Assembly: GCA_947501475.1 (NCBI GenBank)
Contig: CANMWA010000006.1
Location: 274,963-338,962, forward strand
Reading direction: 5' to 3'
DNA: 64,000 nucleotides
From: an uncultured Aquimarina sp.
Lineage (GTDB): Bacteria; Bacteroidota; Bacteroidia; Flavobacteriales; Flavobacteriaceae
Shown here: piece after piece, positions 44,189 through 56,300 of the stretch
Numbering within the stretch: the first letter of the stretch is position 1
How the letters are laid out: every line of letters starts with the position of its first letter
Notes under the pieces: generated by a model
What the model saw: only the letters and a program-made list of their open reading frames with translations
Databases searched by the model: none
Told to the model about the DNA's origin: nothing
Made by a program: the position numbers and the translations under genes

Positions 44189-44227
44189 TATCCAGAGCAA
44201 GGTTGAAGGAAGTCCCTCCATCGGCTC
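44189..44227 (+). repeat. REP-like element fused to a copy of the tRNA-Thr 3' end
   Basis: The first part (44189-44210, TATCCAGAGCAAGGTTGAAG) resembles the element at 46220-46241. It runs into AGTCCCTCCATCGGCTC (44211-44227), an exact 17-base copy of the end of the tRNA-Thr at 44094-44110. There is no tRNA body. A remnant of duplication or of an insertion at the tRNA end. Confidence 0.7.
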
Positions 44228-44276
44228 AAAAAAAGTTGAAATTTTGATAAAAAACAGAAGCTTTTTTGATGAAATT

Positions 44277-44305
44277 TTGAATTGTAAAATATTTTACTAA
44301 TTTTG
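44277..44305 (+). promoter_or_regulatory. Promoter of the tRNA-Tyr/Gly/Thr-tuf unit
   Basis: TTG (44277-44279), 18 bases, TAATTTTG (44298-44305), 54 bases before tRNA-Tyr. Confidence 0.7.
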
Positions 44306-44359
44306 CGCACTCAAATTTCATAAGTTCATGATGAAATTGAAATTTTGAATTTATCAATT

Positions 44360-44441
<82 letters not shown>

Positions 44442-44497
44442 CAATAAATTTTAAAAATATAATTCAAGATTTGTACTTGATAATTTTGGATTATAAT

Positions 44498-44570
44498 GCG
44501 GGAGTAGCTCAGTTGGTAGAGCGTCAGCCTTCCAAGCTGAATGTCGCCGGTTCGAACCCGGTCTCCCGCT
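44498..44570 (+). tRNA. tRNA-Gly (TCC)
   Basis: 73 bases. Acceptor GCGGGAG pairs with CTCCCGC; anticodon loop CTTCCAA gives TCC; T-arm GCCGGTTCGAACCCGGT. Confidence 0.95.
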
Positions 44571-44696
44571 CTAAAAATAGGGCTAATTTTAATGGTCGCC
44601 TGTTAAGATTGGATTTTTAAGATAAATATAATGATTGGTCGGAATTTCTTTCAAACATATGAAAGCATTCTGGTTTTTCATTATGCTCGTTAAAAA

Positions 44697-44768
44697 GCCG
44701 GTGTAGCTCAGGGGTAGAGCGTTTCCTTGGTAAGGAAGAGGTCACGAGTTCAAATCTCGTCATTGGCT
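44697..44768 (+). tRNA. tRNA-Thr (GGT)
   Basis: 72 bases. Acceptor GCCGGTG pairs with CATTGGC (two G-T pairs); anticodon loop TTGGTAA gives GGT. It ends 57 bases before tuf. Confidence 0.95.
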
Positions 44769-44825
44769 CTTAGTGCTAAAGTATAAATTGAACACTATAT
44801 ATAACTAAGATTAAATAAATTAATT

Positions 44826-46013
44826 ATGGCAAAGGAAACTTTTGATCGTTCCAAACCGCACTTAAATATTGGTACTATTGGACACGTAGATCACGGTAAA
44901 ACGACTTTAACTGCTGCGATTACTAAGGTATTAGCTGATGCAGGTCTTTCTGAAGCAAGAGATTTCGATCAAATCGATAATGCTCCTGAAGAAAAAGAAA
45001 GAGGTATTACTATTAATACATCTCACGTAGAGTATCAAACTGAGAATCGTCACTATGCACACGTTGACTGTCCAGGTCACGCCGATTATGTGAAGAACAT
45101 GGTTACAGGTGCTGCTCAAATGGACGGTGCAATTTTGGTTGTTGCTGCTACAGATGGTCCTATGCCACAAACACGTGAGCACATCCTTTTAGGTCGTCAG
45201 GTTGGTATTCCTAGAATTGTTGTATTCCTTAATAAAGTGGATATGGTTGATGATGAGGAATTATTAGAGCTTGTTGAAATGGAAGTAAGAGAACTTCTTT
45301 CTTTTTATGAGTATGATGGAGATAATGGTCCTGTAATTTCAGGTTCTGCACTTGGAGCTCTTAATGGTGAGCAAAAATGGGTAGACACTGTTTTAGAATT
45401 AATGAAGCATGTTGATGAGTGGATCGAGTTGCCTAAGCGTGATGTAGATAAAGATTTCTTAATGCCTATCGAAGATGTATTCTCTATTACAGGTCGTGGT
45501 ACTGTTGCAACTGGTCGTATTGAGACTGGAATTGCAAATACTGGAGATCCTGTAGAGATTATTGGTATGGGAGCTGAGAAATTAACTTCTACAATAACAG
45601 GTATCGAGATGTTCCGTCAAATCCTTGATAGAGGAGAAGCTGGAGATAACGCTGGTATCTTATTAAGAGGTATTGAAAAAACTCAGATTTCTCGTGGTAT
45701 GGTAATCACTAAGCCTGGTTCTGTAACTCCACATAAAAAGTTTAAAGCTGAGGTTTATATCCTTAAGAAAGAAGAAGGTGGACGTCACACTCCATTCCAT
45801 AATAACTACCGCCCTCAGTTCTATGTACGTACAACTGATGTGACAGGAAATATTGCACTTCCTGATGGAGTTGAAATGGTAATGCCTGGAGATAACTTAA
45901 CTATTACTGTTGAGTTGATTCAAACAATTGCAATGAATGTTGGTCTTCGTTTTGCGATCCGTGAAGGTGGTAGAACAGTAGGTGCTGGACAGGTTACTGA
46001 AATTTTAGACTAA
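44826..46013 (+). CDS. tuf: Elongation factor Tu
   Basis: 395 residues, full length. GTPase motifs GHVDHGKTT (P-loop), DCPGH and NKVDM, followed by domains 2 and 3 ([38 protein letters not shown]). It delivers aminoacyl-tRNA to the ribosome. It is embedded between tRNA genes, as tufB is in E. coli, so co-transcription is likely. A long hairpin follows the gene. Confidence 0.98.
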   Translation: MAKETFDRSKPHLNIGTIGHVDHGKTTLTAAITKVLADAGLSEARDFDQIDNAPEEKERGITINTSHVEYQTENRHYAHVDCPGHADYVKNMVTGAAQMDGAILVVAATDGPMPQTREHILLGRQVGIPRIVVFLNKVDMVDDEELLELVEMEVRELLSFYEYDGDNGPVISGSALGALNGEQKWVDTVLELMKHVDEWIELPKRDVDKDFLMPIEDVFSITGRGTVATGRIETGIANTGDPVEIIGMGAEKLTSTITGIEMFRQILDRGEAGDNAGILLRGIEKTQISRGMVITKPGSVTPHKKFKAEVYILKKEEGGRHTPFHNNYRPQFYVRTTDVTGNIALPDGVEMVMPGDNLTITVELIQTIAMNVGLRFAIREGGRTVGAGQVTEILD

Positions 46014-46037
46014 TACAATATATTTATATATAAGTGT

Positions 46038-46063
46038 AAGGTATTCGCCTAGGCGAATACCTT
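46038..46063 (+). terminator. Hairpin after tuf
   Basis: A perfect 26-base palindrome around 46050/46051 (arms AAGGTATTCGCCT and AGGCGAATACCTT) but no T tract. It may act as an RNase processing point between tuf and tRNA-Trp or as a partial stop. Confidence 0.6.
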
Positions 46064-46074
46064 GACTTATGTAT

Positions 46075-46147
46075 ACGGGTTTAGCTCAGTTGGTAGAGCA
46101 CTGGTCTCCAAAACCAGGTGTCGGGAGTTCGAGCCTCTCAACCCGTG
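46075..46147 (+). tRNA. tRNA-Trp (CCA)
   Basis: 73 bases. Acceptor ACGGGTT pairs with AACCCGT; anticodon loop CTCCAAA gives CCA. Between tuf and secE. Confidence 0.95.
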
Positions 46148-46219
46148 CTTAAGGGATATGCTGTTTTTAGTAAGAGTGTATTTTTTGAATTAAAGAATGT
46201 TATTAAGGTGAGGAGAACA

Positions 46220-46241
46220 TATCCTGAGCAAAGTCGAAGGG
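46220..46241 (+). repeat. REP-like element near tRNA-Trp
   Basis: TATCCTGAGCAAAGTCGAAG, similar to the element at 44189-44210 after tRNA-Thr. Elements of this form (CCTGAGCGAAGTCGAAGG) are common beside structural RNA genes in Bacteroidota as far as I recall. Confidence 0.55.
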
Positions 46242-46385
46242 GGATCTTTCAAAACCTATGCTTATATAATGTTGGGTGGTTTTTTAATCATACAATAGTT
46301 TGTAAAAGAAAATTAGTTAGTCGAAACCTTTGTTGGTAATATTATTAAGAATATTTCGATCTAATCAAAAAAAAATAAAAACAGG

Positions 46386-46583
46386 ATGGCTGGTTTAATA
46401 AACTACATAGCAGAATCATACAACGAGTTGAAGAATCATGTAACATGGACTCCTTGGGCAGAAGCTCAAAGACTTACAGTGGTTGTAATCGTATTTTCGG
46501 TTATTTTTTCTTTGGCTATTTGGGGAATTGATACTGTGTTTAGTAATATGATAGAGTATTATTTTACTTTGGTTAAATCTTAA
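46386..46583 (+). CDS. secE: Preprotein translocase subunit SecE
   Basis: 65 residues. INYIAESYNELKNHVTWTPWAEAQRLTVVVIVFSVIFSLAIWGIDTVFSNM is the SecE core: an amphipathic helix, then one membrane helix (about 31-52). It holds SecY together in the translocon. It lies 9 bases before nusG, the conserved order. Confidence 0.95.
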   Translation: MAGLINYIAESYNELKNHVTWTPWAEAQRLTVVVIVFSVIFSLAIWGIDTVFSNMIEYYFTLVKS

Positions 46584-46592
46584 ATTTTCAAC

Positions 46593-47147
46593 ATGGCTGA
46601 AGTACATAATACGAAGAAATGGTATGTGGTAAGGGCTGTTAGTGGCCAAGAGAACAAAATTAAAGACTACATTGAGCGTGAGATCGCTCATATGGGTCTT
46701 CAAGATTATGTTGCCCAAATTCTTGTGCCTACCGAGAAGGTGGTGCAGATTCGTAATGGGAAAAAGATAAATAAAGAACGTGTGTATTTTCCGGGATATG
46801 TAATGATCGAAGCAAATCTTTCGGGCGAAATACCACATATTATAAAATCTATTAATGGAGTGATTGGTTTCTTAGGAGAGGTTAAAGGAGGAGATCCTGT
46901 GCCGCTAAGAAAAGCTGAAATTAATAGAATGTTAGGTAAGGTAGACGAACTTGCAGTAAAAACTGATAATGTTGCAATTCCTTACACAATTGGTGAGACA
47001 GTAAAAGTAATTGATGGTCCATTTAATGGATTTAACGGTACTGTTGAAAAAGTTAATGAAGAGAAGCGTAAGCTTGAAGTAATGGTTAAGATCTTTGGTA
47101 GAAAGACACCGTTAGAGTTAAGCTATATGCAAGTAGAAAAAGTATAA
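46593..47147 (+). CDS. nusG: Transcription termination/antitermination protein NusG
   Basis: 184 residues. NGN domain (KWYVVRAVSGQENKIKDYIE, YFPGYVMIEA) and C-terminal KOW domain (GETVKVIDGPFNGFNGTVEKVNEEKRKLEV). It binds the RNA-polymerase clamp and couples to Rho or ribosomal S10. Second gene of the secE-nusG-rplKAJL-rpoBC block. Confidence 0.97.
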   Translation: MAEVHNTKKWYVVRAVSGQENKIKDYIEREIAHMGLQDYVAQILVPTEKVVQIRNGKKINKERVYFPGYVMIEANLSGEIPHIIKSINGVIGFLGEVKGGDPVPLRKAEINRMLGKVDELAVKTDNVAIPYTIGETVKVIDGPFNGFNGTVEKVNEEKRKLEVMVKIFGRKTPLELSYMQVEKV

Positions 47148-47222
47148 TAATTGTTACATTATATATCCAGAGTTGTTCTTTTGCTTCCACATATAGAACA
47201 ATTCTAATTTAAAATTAGAAAA

Positions 47223-47660
47223 ATGGCTAAAGAGTTAAGTAAGGTTGTAAAACTACAAGTACGTGGCGGGGCGGCAAACCCATCCCCACCAGTTGGACCT
47301 GCTTTAGGTGCTGCCGGAGTAAATATCATGGAATTCTGTAAGCAATTCAATGGTAGAACACAAGATAAAGCTGGTAAAGTTTTACCTGTTGTGATCAATG
47401 TGTATACTGACAAATCTTTTGATTTTGTTATTAAAACTCCTCCCGCAGCTGTTCAGATACTGGAAGCAGCAAAACAGAAAAAAGGTTCTGGAGAGCCTAA
47501 TCGTAAAAAAGTGGCAAGTGTTACTTGGGATCAAGTTCGTGCAATAGCAGAAGATAAAATGCAAGATTTAAATGCATTTACTGTTGAATCTGCTATGAAA
47601 ATGATTGCCGGTACTGCTCGTTCAATGGGTGTAACTGTAAAAGGACAGGCTCCTTTTTAA
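47223..47660 (+). CDS. rplK: 50S ribosomal protein uL11
   Basis: 145 residues. [36 protein letters not shown] and the C-terminal ITGTARSMG-type end ([15 protein letters not shown]) are diagnostic. It forms the GTPase-associated centre with 23S rRNA. The 75-base leader holds inverted repeats (AGTTGTTCT/AGAACAATT and TCTAATTT/AAATTAGA) where L1 autoregulation might act. Confidence 0.97.
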   Translation: MAKELSKVVKLQVRGGAANPSPPVGPALGAAGVNIMEFCKQFNGRTQDKAGKVLPVVINVYTDKSFDFVIKTPPAAVQILEAAKQKKGSGEPNRKKVASVTWDQVRAIAEDKMQDLNAFTVESAMKMIAGTARSMGVTVKGQAPF

Positions 47661-47678
47661 TCCAAAAACGTTTACAAA

Positions 47679-48374
47679 ATGGCAAAAGTAACTAAAAAGC
47701 AAAAAGAAGCAAACGCTAAAGTTGATAAGAACAAAGCGTATTCATTAGAAGAGGCTTCCGCATTGGTAAAAGAGATAACTAACGTAAATTTTGATGCTTC
47801 TGTAGATCTTGCTGTTCGTTTGAACGTAGATCCTCGAAAAGCTAATCAAATGGTGCGTGGTGTGGTAACATTACCTCACGGAACAGGAAAAGATGTTAAA
47901 GTATTAGCATTAGTAACACCAGATAAAGAAGCTGAAGCTAAAGAAGCTGGTGCTGATTATGTTGGTCTTGATGAATACCTTGATAAAATTAAAGGTGGTT
48001 GGACAGATGTTGATGTAATTATTACCATGCCTAGTGTAATGGGTAAATTAGGACCATTAGGTAGAGTATTAGGACCTCGTGGATTAATGCCAAACCCTAA
48101 GACAGGTACTGTAACTATGGATGTTGCAAAAGCTGTTTCTGATGTTAAAGCTGGTAAAATTGACTTTAAAGTTGATAAAACTGCTATTGTACATGCTGCA
48201 ATCGGTAAATCATCTTTTGACGCAGAGAAAATTGCTGGAAATGCTAAAGAATTATTAACAACATTAGTAAAGTTAAAACCGTCTACGGCAAAAGGAATAT
48301 ATATTAAGTCAATATATATATCATCTACAATGAGCCCTGGAGTGGAAATAGATACTAAAAACTTTGCTGGGTAA
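47679..48374 (+). CDS. rplA: 50S ribosomal protein uL1
   Basis: 231 residues. [51 protein letters not shown] and [10 protein letters not shown] are the L1 signatures. It binds the 23S L1 stalk. It lies 18 bases after rplK; in other bacteria it represses its own operon mRNA. Confidence 0.97.
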   Translation: MAKVTKKQKEANAKVDKNKAYSLEEASALVKEITNVNFDASVDLAVRLNVDPRKANQMVRGVVTLPHGTGKDVKVLALVTPDKEAEAKEAGADYVGLDEYLDKIKGGWTDVDVIITMPSVMGKLGPLGRVLGPRGLMPNPKTGTVTMDVAKAVSDVKAGKIDFKVDKTAIVHAAIGKSSFDAEKIAGNAKELLTTLVKLKPSTAKGIYIKSIYISSTMSPGVEIDTKNFAG

Positions 48375-48389
48375 TTAAGATAAACGATT

Positions 48390-48911
48390 ATGACAAGAGA
48401 AGAAAAATCACAAGTAATTGAAGACTTAACTGCTCAGTTGGCTGAAAACACTAATATTTATTTAGCTGATATTTCAGGTTTGGATGCAGGAACAACTTCA
48501 AACTTACGTAGAGCTTGTTTTAAAGCTAATGTATCATTAACAGTAATTAAGAATACACTCCTTGCAAAAGCAATGGAGAATTCTGATAAGGATTTTGGAG
48601 AATTGCCAAACGTATTAAAAGGTAATACTTCATTAATGTTTGCTCAAGCTGGAAATGCTCCTGCAAAAGTTATCAAAGAATTTCGTAAGAAATCTGAGAA
48701 ACCTCTATTAAAAGGGGCTTTTGTTGAAGAAGCAATCTTTATCGGTGACGAAAACCTTGATGCCTTGGTTAATATCAAGTCTAAAGAAGAAGTTGTCGGA
48801 GATATTATTGGCTTATTACAGTCTCCTGCTAAGAATGTTATTTCAGCATTAAAATCAGGAGGAGGTACTATAGCTGGTATCCTTAAAACATTATCCGAAA
48901 AAGAAGGATAA
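48390..48911 (+). CDS. rplJ: 50S ribosomal protein uL10
   Basis: 173 residues. REEKSQVIEDLTAQLAENTNIYLADISGLDAGTTSNLRRACFKANVSLTVIKNTLLAKAM is the L10 N-terminal domain. It carries the L12 dimers of the stalk. Confidence 0.96.
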   Translation: MTREEKSQVIEDLTAQLAENTNIYLADISGLDAGTTSNLRRACFKANVSLTVIKNTLLAKAMENSDKDFGELPNVLKGNTSLMFAQAGNAPAKVIKEFRKKSEKPLLKGAFVEEAIFIGDENLDALVNIKSKEEVVGDIIGLLQSPAKNVISALKSGGGTIAGILKTLSEKEG

Positions 48912-48980
48912 TAATTAGTAGTGTACGCACTTTTTAACAAATTATATTTCAATTAAAAAAATTATTTAAAACGATAGAAA

Positions 48981-49358
48981 ATGGCAGATTTAAAAGATTT
49001 CGCAGAACAATTAGTTAACTTAACAGTAAAAGAAGTTAATGAGTTAGCTGATATATTAAAAGATGAGTATGGTATCGAGCCTGCTGCTGCTGCAGTTGCT
49101 GTAGCTGGTGGAGCTGCTGCTGGAGGTGGTGATGCTGCTGAAGAAAAATCAGAATTTGATGTAATCCTTACCGCTGCTGGTGGTTCTAAATTGGCAGTTG
49201 TAAAACTTGTTAAAGAACTTACTGGTTTAGGTCTTAAAGAAGCTAAAGGATTAGTTGATGAAGCTCCTAGTGCTATTAAAGAAGGAGTAGCTAAGGATGA
49301 AGCAGAAGCTCTTAAGACTCAATTAGAAGAGGCTGGAGCAGAGGTTGAGCTTAAGTAA
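48981..49358 (+). CDS. rplL: 50S ribosomal protein bL12
   Basis: 125 residues. N-terminal dimerisation part ([29 protein letters not shown]), an Ala/Gly hinge, and the C-terminal domain ([39 protein letters not shown]). It recruits translational GTPases. A strong hairpin follows before rpoB. Confidence 0.97.
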   Translation: MADLKDFAEQLVNLTVKEVNELADILKDEYGIEPAAAAVAVAGGAAAGGGDAAEEKSEFDVILTAAGGSKLAVVKLVKELTGLGLKEAKGLVDEAPSAIKEGVAKDEAEALKTQLEEAGAEVELK

Positions 49359-49380
49359 GCTTACCATAGATTAACACATA

Positions 49381-49417
49381 GGTTTAGACCCAGAGAGCAT
49401 TCTCTGAGGTCTAAACC
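49381..49417 (+). terminator. Hairpin between rplL and rpoB
   Basis: GGTTTAGACC pairs with GGTCTAAACC, and inside it AGAGA pairs with TCTCT: a stem of about 15 bp, followed by ATTTTGC. Probably an attenuator that lowers rpoB transcription relative to ribosomal proteins, as known at this place in E. coli. Confidence 0.7.
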
Positions 49418-49490
49418 ATTTTGCGTATATAAATACTAAGTGTTAAAATACGCAACCTTTTTTAAAATTTTAATTTAATTCCGTCCATTG

Positions 49491-52400
49491 ATGTTAGCAA
49501 CGCAAACTGAAAGATTGAATTTCTCTTCTGTAAAGAATAGACCTGATTATCCAGATTTTCTTGATATTCAGATTAAGTCCTTTCAGGATTTCTTTCAATT
49601 AGAAACAAAATCTGAAGAAAGAGGAAACGAAGGTCTATATAATACCTTCATGGAAAACTTCCCGATTACAGATACCCGTAATCAATTTGTACTAGAGTTT
49701 ATAGATTATTTCGTTGACCCTCCAAGATATGATCTTCAGGAGTGTATAGAAAGAGGTCTTACATATAGTGTGCCTTTAAAAGCACGTCTTAAATTGTTCT
49801 GTACAGACCCAGAACACGAAGATTTTGAAACTATCGTTCAGGATGTATATTTAGGTACAATTCCTTATATGACTCCTAGTGGTACGTTTTGTATCAACGG
49901 GGCTGAACGTGTTGTTGTATCTCAGTTACACCGTTCACCTGGAGTATTCTTTGGACAATCTTTCCATGCAAATGGAACAAAATTATATTCAGCAAGAGTA
50001 ATTCCTTTTAAAGGATCTTGGATAGAATTTGCTACCGATATCAATAGTGTTATGTACGCTTATATCGATAGAAAGAAAAAATTACCGGTGACTACTCTTT
50101 TCCGTGCAATTGGTTTTGAACGTGATAAAGATATATTAGAGATATTTGACCTTGCTGAGGAAATAAAGGTTTCTAAATCCGGATTAAAGAAAGTACTAGG
50201 ACGTAAATTAGCTGCTCGTGTTTTAAATACATGGCATGAAGATTTCGTTGATGAAGATACAGGAGAAGTTGTATCTATAGAGCGTAACGAGATTGTTTTA
50301 GATCGTGATACGATTTTAGATAAAGATCACCTTGAAGAGATTATAGAATCTGGTGCAAAAACAATTTTGCTTCATAAAGAAGATAATCAAAAAGGAGATT
50401 ATGCAATTATCCATAATACATTACAAAAAGATCCTACGAACTCTGAGAAAGAAGCAGTAGAACATATATATCGTCAACTACGTAATGCAGAACCGCCTGA
50501 TGAAGAGACTGCTAGAGGTATTATAGATAAATTATTTTTCTCTGATCAACGTTATAACTTAGGTGAAGTTGGTCGTTATAGAATGAATAAGAAATTAGGT
50601 CTTGATATTGCTATGGATAAGCAAGTGCTTACCAAAGAAGATATCATTACTATCATAAAATATTTAATAGAATTAATTAACTCTAAAGCAGAAATTGATG
50701 ATATTGATCACCTTTCTAATCGTCGTGTTAGAACAGTAGGAGAACAATTATCACAACAGTTTGGAGTTGGTTTGGCTCGTATGGCGCGAACAATTCGCGA
50801 ACGTATGAATGTTAGAGATAACGAGGTATTTACACCAATTGATTTGATCAATGCTAAAACCTTATCTTCTGTAATCAATTCATTCTTTGGTACGAACCAG
50901 TTATCTCAATTTATGGATCAAACGAATCCATTAGCAGAGATTACTCATAAGCGTAGACTTTCGGCATTAGGACCAGGAGGTTTATCTCGTGAACGTGCTG
51001 GTTTTGAGGTACGTGATGTACACTATACCCATTATGGTCGTTTATGTCCGATTGAAACTCCAGAAGGACCAAACATTGGACTTATATCTTCGTTGGCTGT
51101 TTTTGCTAAAGTGAATTCTATGGGATTCCTTGAAACACCATACCGTAAGGTTACTGATGGTAAGGTAGATGTTGCTGAGTTTAGATATCTTAGTGCAGAG
51201 GAGGAAGAAGAAAAACTGATAATGCAAGCTAACCTTCCTTTGGAGGATGATGGAACTATTATAAGTGAAAAGGTAATTGCCCGTATGGAAGGTGATTTCC
51301 CAGTTATAGATCCAGCACAAGTAAACTATGCAGATGTTGCACCTAATCAGATAGCATCTATTTCAGCTTCATTAATTCCTTTCTTAGAACATGATGATGC
51401 AAACCGTGCTTTGATGGGATCAAACATGATGCGTCAGGCTGTTCCATTATTAAGAGTTGATGCACCTATTGTTGGTACAGGGTTAGAACGCCAAGTAGCT
51501 TCAGACTCAAGAGTATTGATCAATGCAGAAGGATCTGGGGTTGTAGAATATGTTGATGCTCAGAAAATCTCTATCAAATATGATAGAACCGAAGAGGAAA
51601 GAATGGTTAGTTTTGATGGTGATTCAAAAACATATAACTTAATAAAATTCCGTAAGACAAACCAAGGTACTAGTATCAACCTTAAACCTATTGTTAGAGT
51701 AGGAGATAAGGTTACTAAAGGCCAAGTATTATGTCAAGGTTATGCTACAGAAAACGGAGAACTTGCTCTAGGAAGAAACATGAAAGTTGCCTTTATGCCT
51801 TGGAAAGGGTATAACTTTGAGGATGCAATTGTGATTTCTGAAAAAGTGGTGAGAGATGATATCTTTACTTCTATTCATATTGATGAATATTCACTAGAGG
51901 TTAGGGATACAAAATTAGGTAACGAAGAGTTAACTAATGATATTCCTAATGTTTCTGAAGAAGCTACCAAAGATCTTGATGAAAACGGAATGATCCGTGT
52001 TGGAGCAGAAATCAAGCCAGGCGATATTCTTATTGGTAAGATTACGCCAAAAGGTGAAAGTGATCCAACTCCAGAGGAGAAATTATTGAGAGCAATTTTT
52101 GGTGATAAAGCAGGAGATGTTAAAGATGCTTCTTTAAAAGCTTCTCCATCATTACACGGAGTTGTAATTGATAAAAAATTATTTGCTCGTGCTATAAAAG
52201 ATAAGAGAAAACGTTCTCAAGATAAAGAGGATATTGATATCCTTGAAAGATCTTATGACACTAAGTTCGAATTATTAAAATCTGAACTAGTTGATAAACT
52301 ATTCGCTATAGTAGGAGGAAAAACTTCTCAAGGGGTTTTAAATGACCTAGGAGAAGAAGTACTTCCAAAAGGTAAAAAGTATACTCAGAAAATGCTTAAC

Positions 52401-53300
52401 AGTGTTGATGATTATGCCCACCTTACAAAAGGTACGTGGACAACAGATGATGATCTTAATGGAATGGTTGCAGATCTTATTCACAACTATAAGATTAAAG
52501 AAAATGACTTACAAGGTAATCTTAGAAGAGAGAAATTTACAATCTCTGTAGGAGATGAATTACCTTCAGGAATTATAAAACTTGCTAAAGTTTACATTGC
52601 TAAGAAACGTAAACTTAAAGTAGGGGATAAGATGGCAGGTCGTCACGGTAACAAAGGTATTGTTGCACGTATCGTTAGAGAAGAAGATATGCCTTTCTTA
52701 GAAGACGGAACACCAGTAGATATTGTATTAAATCCACTTGGGGTACCTTCTCGTATGAACATTGGTCAGATCTATGAAACGGTACTTGGATGGGCTGGAC
52801 AAAAATTAGGTAGAAAATATGCTACCCCAATTTTTGACGGTGCAACTTTGGATCAGATAAACGGATTTACAGATGAAGCTGGAATCCCAAGATTTGGTCA
52901 TACATATCTATATGATGGAGGAACAGGTGATCGTTTTGATCAAGCGGCTACAGTAGGTGTGATTTACATGCTTAAATTAGGTCACATGGTAGACGATAAG
53001 ATGCACGCACGTTCTATTGGTCCATACTCGTTGATTACTCAGCAACCACTTGGTGGTAAAGCACAATTTGGAGGTCAGCGTTTTGGAGAGATGGAAGTAT
53101 GGGCTCTAGAGGCTTATGGAGCTTCAGCTACTTTACGTGAGATATTGACCGTGAAATCTGATGATGTTATAGGAAGAGCTAAAACATACGAAAGTATAGT
53201 TAAAGGTGAGCCTATGCCAGAACCTGGATTACCAGAATCTTTTAATGTATTAATGCACGAACTAAAAGGTCTAGGTCTAGATATCAGATTAGAAGAATAA
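49491..53300 (+). CDS. rpoB: DNA-directed RNA polymerase subunit beta
   Basis: 1269 residues from the ATG at 49491 ([37 protein letters not shown]); a TTG one codon earlier is not needed. Catalytic-side signatures are present: [78 protein letters not shown] and [12 protein letters not shown]. The rifampicin-pocket sequence is of the susceptible type at the main positions ([17 protein letters not shown]). It is followed by rpoC. Confidence 0.98.
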   Translation: MLATQTERLNFSSVKNRPDYPDFLDIQIKSFQDFFQLETKSEERGNEGLYNTFMENFPITDTRNQFVLEFIDYFVDPPRYDLQECIERGLTYSVPLKARLKLFCTDPEHEDFETIVQDVYLGTIPYMTPSGTFCINGAERVVVSQLHRSPGVFFGQSFHANGTKLYSARVIPFKGSWIEFATDINSVMYAYIDRKKKLPVTTLFRAIGFERDKDILEIFDLAEEIKVSKSGLKKVLGRKLAARVLNTWHEDFVDEDTGEVVSIERNEIVLDRDTILDKDHLEEIIESGAKTILLHKEDNQKGDYAIIHNTLQKDPTNSEKEAVEHIYRQLRNAEPPDEETARGIIDKLFFSDQRYNLGEVGRYRMNKKLGLDIAMDKQVLTKEDIITIIKYLIELINSKAEIDDIDHLSNRRVRTVGEQLSQQFGVGLARMARTIRERMNVRDNEVFTPIDLINAKTLSSVINSFFGTNQLSQFMDQTNPLAEITHKRRLSALGPGGLSRERAGFEVRDVHYTHYGRLCPIETPEGPNIGLISSLAVFAKVNSMGFLETPYRKVTDGKVDVAEFRYLSAEEEEEKLIMQANLPLEDDGTIISEKVIARMEGDFPVIDPAQVNYADVAPNQIASISASLIPFLEHDDANRALMGSNMMRQAVPLLRVDAPIVGTGLERQVASDSRVLINAEGSGVVEYVDAQKISIKYDRTEEERMVSFDGDSKTYNLIKFRKTNQGTSINLKPIVRVGDKVTKGQVLCQGYATENGELALGRNMKVAFMPWKGYNFEDAIVISEKVVRDDIFTSIHIDEYSLEVRDTKLGNEELTNDIPNVSEEATKDLDENGMIRVGAEIKPGDILIGKITPKGESDPTPEEKLLRAIFGDKAGDVKDASLKASPSLHGVVIDKKLFARAIKDKRKRSQDKEDIDILERSYDTKFELLKSELVDKLFAIVGGKTSQGVLNDLGEEVLPKGKKYTQKMLNSVDDYAHLTKGTWTTDDDLNGMVADLIHNYKIKENDLQGNLRREKFTISVGDELPSGIIKLAKVYIAKKRKLKVGDKMAGRHGNKGIVARIVREEDMPFLEDGTPVDIVLNPLGVPSRMNIGQIYETVLGWAGQKLGRKYATPIFDGATLDQINGFTDEAGIPRFGHTYLYDGGTGDRFDQAATVGVIYMLKLGHMVDDKMHARSIGPYSLITQQPLGGKAQFGGQRFGEMEVWALEAYGASATLREILTVKSDDVIGRAKTYESIVKGEPMPEPGLPESFNVLMHELKGLGLDIRLEE

Positions 53301-53309
53301 TATATGCAA

Positions 53310-53343
53310 AATCGTACCCTAAGCGAAACCGAAGGGTACGATT
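53310..53343 (+). terminator. Intercistronic hairpin between rpoB and rpoC
   Basis: AATCGTACCCT pairs with AGGGTACGATT (11 bp) and there is no T tract. It probably marks mRNA processing or pausing between the two genes. Confidence 0.55.
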
Positions 53344-53397
53344 AAACCATAAATTATTTAAATTTAAATTACAATAATTCTTTAGCAACCATATATT

Positions 53398-56300
53398 ATG
53401 GCAAGAAATAATGATAAGAATACAGTAAAGAGATTTAATAAAATCTCTATTGGTTTAGCTTCTCCAGAATCAATTTTGGCCGTTTCAAACGGAGAAGTAC
53501 TTAAGCCTGAAACTATCAATTATCGTACCCACAAACCTGAGCGCGATGGTTTGTTCTGTGAGCGTATTTTTGGGCCTGTAAAGGACTTTGAGTGTGCTTG
53601 TGGTAAATATAAAAGAATTCGTTACAAAGGTATAGTTTGTGATCGATGCGGGGTAGAAGTTACCGAGAAAAAAGTGCGTAGAGATCGTGTGGGGCACATT
53701 AACTTAGTTGTTCCTGTGGCACATATCTGGTATTTCCGTTCTTTACCAAATAAAATAGGATACTTATTAGGTCTTCCTTCTAAGAAATTAGATATGATTA
53801 TTTACTACGAACGTTACGTAGTAATTCAGCCAGGTATTGCCAAAAATGAAGAAGGAGAGCCAGTACAAAAAATGGATTTCCTAACGGAAGAAGAATACCT
53901 GAATATATTAGATAGTCTCCCTCAAGAAAATTTATATCTTGATGATACAGATCCTAATAAATTCATTGCAAAGATGGGAGCAGAGTGTTTGATTGAGATT
54001 CTTAGAAGAATAGATCTTGATGCACTTTCATACGAATTAAGACATAAAGCAAATAACGAAACCTCTAAACAACGTAAGACAGAAGCCCTTAAGAGACTTC
54101 AGGTTGTAGAGTCTTTTCGTGATGCAAACAAAAATAGAGAAAACCATCCTGAATGGATGATCCTTAAAGTAGTACCAGTAATTCCGCCAGAATTACGTCC
54201 ATTGGTACCACTAGATGGAGGACGTTTTGCAACATCAGATCTTAATGATTTGTACCGTCGTGTAATTATACGTAATAATCGTTTGAAGCGTTTAATGGAG
54301 ATCAAAGCTCCCGAGGTAATTCTTCGTAATGAAAAACGTATGCTTCAAGAATCAGTAGATTCGTTATTTGATAATACACGTAAGGCTTCTGCTGTTAAAA
54401 CAGATTCTAACAGACCATTAAAATCATTATCAGATTCTTTAAAAGGTAAACAAGGTCGTTTTCGTCAAAACTTACTTGGTAAACGTGTAGATTATTCTGC
54501 TCGTTCTGTTATCGTTGTAGGACCAGAATTGAAGTTATTCGAATGTGGTCTTCCAAAAAATATGGCAGCAGAGTTATACAAACCATTCGTGATTCGAAAA
54601 TTAATTGAACGTGGTATTGTAAAAACTGTAAAGTCTGCTAAAAAAATTATAGATAGAAAAGAGCCTGTAGTATGGGATATCTTAGAGAATGTTCTTAAAG
54701 GACATCCGGTATTACTAAACCGTGCTCCTACGCTTCACCGTCTTGGTATTCAGGCCTTCCAGCCTAAACTTATCGAAGGTAAAGCAATACAATTACACCC
54801 ATTGGTTTGTACAGCATTTAATGCCGATTTTGATGGAGATCAGATGGCAGTACATTTACCATTAGGACCTGAGGCAATTTTAGAATCTCAGTTATTAATG
54901 TTAGCATCGCATAACATTCTTAACCCAGCTAACGGTTCGCCAGTAACTGTACCATCTCAGGATATGGTATTAGGACTATATTATATGACTAAATCTCGTA
55001 GATCTACTCCAGAATTAGAGATTAAAGGAGAAGATCTTACGTTCTATTCTCCAGAAGAAGTTGTTATTGCTTATAATGAGAAACAACTACATATTAATGC
55101 TAATATCAAGGTTCGTACAAAAGATTTTAATGAAGAAGGAGAGTTAGTAACTAAGATTATAGAAACCACTACTGGTAGAGTTTTATTTAATGAAAAAGTT
55201 CCTGAGCAAGCAGGTTATATTAATGAAGTCTTAACTAAGAAATCTCTTAGAGATATTATTGGTGGAATTCTTAAAGTAACTAGTGTGCCTGAAACAGCGG
55301 CTTTTTTAGATGAAATCAAAACTTTAGGATATAATTTTGCATTTAGAGGAGGATTGTCTTTCAGTTTAGGTGATATTATTATCCCTAAAGAGAAACATAC
55401 GATGATTGCAGACGCAAATTCGCAGGTAGATAATATCGTAGCGAATTATAACATGGGACTTATCACCAATAATGAGCGTTATAATCAGGTAATTGATATT
55501 TGGACTTCTACAAATGCAGAATTGACAGAATTGTCAATGAAGCGTATTAGAGAAGATCAACAAGGATTCAACTCTGTATATATGATGCTTGACTCTGGTG
55601 CAAGGGGATCAAAAGAACAGATTCGACAGTTAACTGGTATGCGTGGATTGATGGCAAAACCTAAAAAAGCAAGTTCTGCTGGAGGTGAAATTATCGAAAA
55701 CCCGATTCTGTCTAACTTTAAAGAAGGACTTTCAATTCTTGAATACTTTATCTCTACTCACGGTGCTCGTAAAGGTCTTGCAGATACCGCACTTAAAACG
55801 GCAGATGCTGGATACCTTACACGTCGTTTAGTTGATGTAGCTCAGGATGTGATTGTAAATATAGAGGACTGTGGTACATTACGAGGAGTAGAAGTTTCTC
55901 CATTAAAGAAAAATGAAGAAATTATTGAAGGATTAGCAGCTAGAATTGTAGGTAGAACCTCATTAGTAGATGTTATTAATCCTTTGACTCAAGAAGTACT
56001 AGTTGAGGCCGGAGTTGAAATTGATGATGTTGTTGCTAAAACTATCGAGGATTCTCCAGTAGAATCTGTAGAAGTACGTTCTGCACTTACTTGCGAAGCT
56101 AAGAAAGGTATTTGTGTAAAATGTTATGGTCGCAACCTTGCTACTGGTAAAACAGTACAACGAGGTGAGGCTGTTGGTGTAGTTGCTGCTCAATCAATTG
56201 GTGAGCCAGGTACACAACTTACCTTACGTACTTTCCACGTTGGAGGTATTGCAGGTAACATTTCTGAAGAAAATCAATTGAAATCTAAATTTGCAGGAAA

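Noticed and set aside
46118..46339. 73-codon ORF over the tRNA-Trp end and its spacer
   Set aside because: It begins inside the tRNA and its middle (TYPEQSRRG) is the translation of the REP-like element; not a real gene.
49488..49490. TTG as the rpoB start
   Set aside because: The adjacent ATG at 49491 gives the family N-terminus and is the better start.
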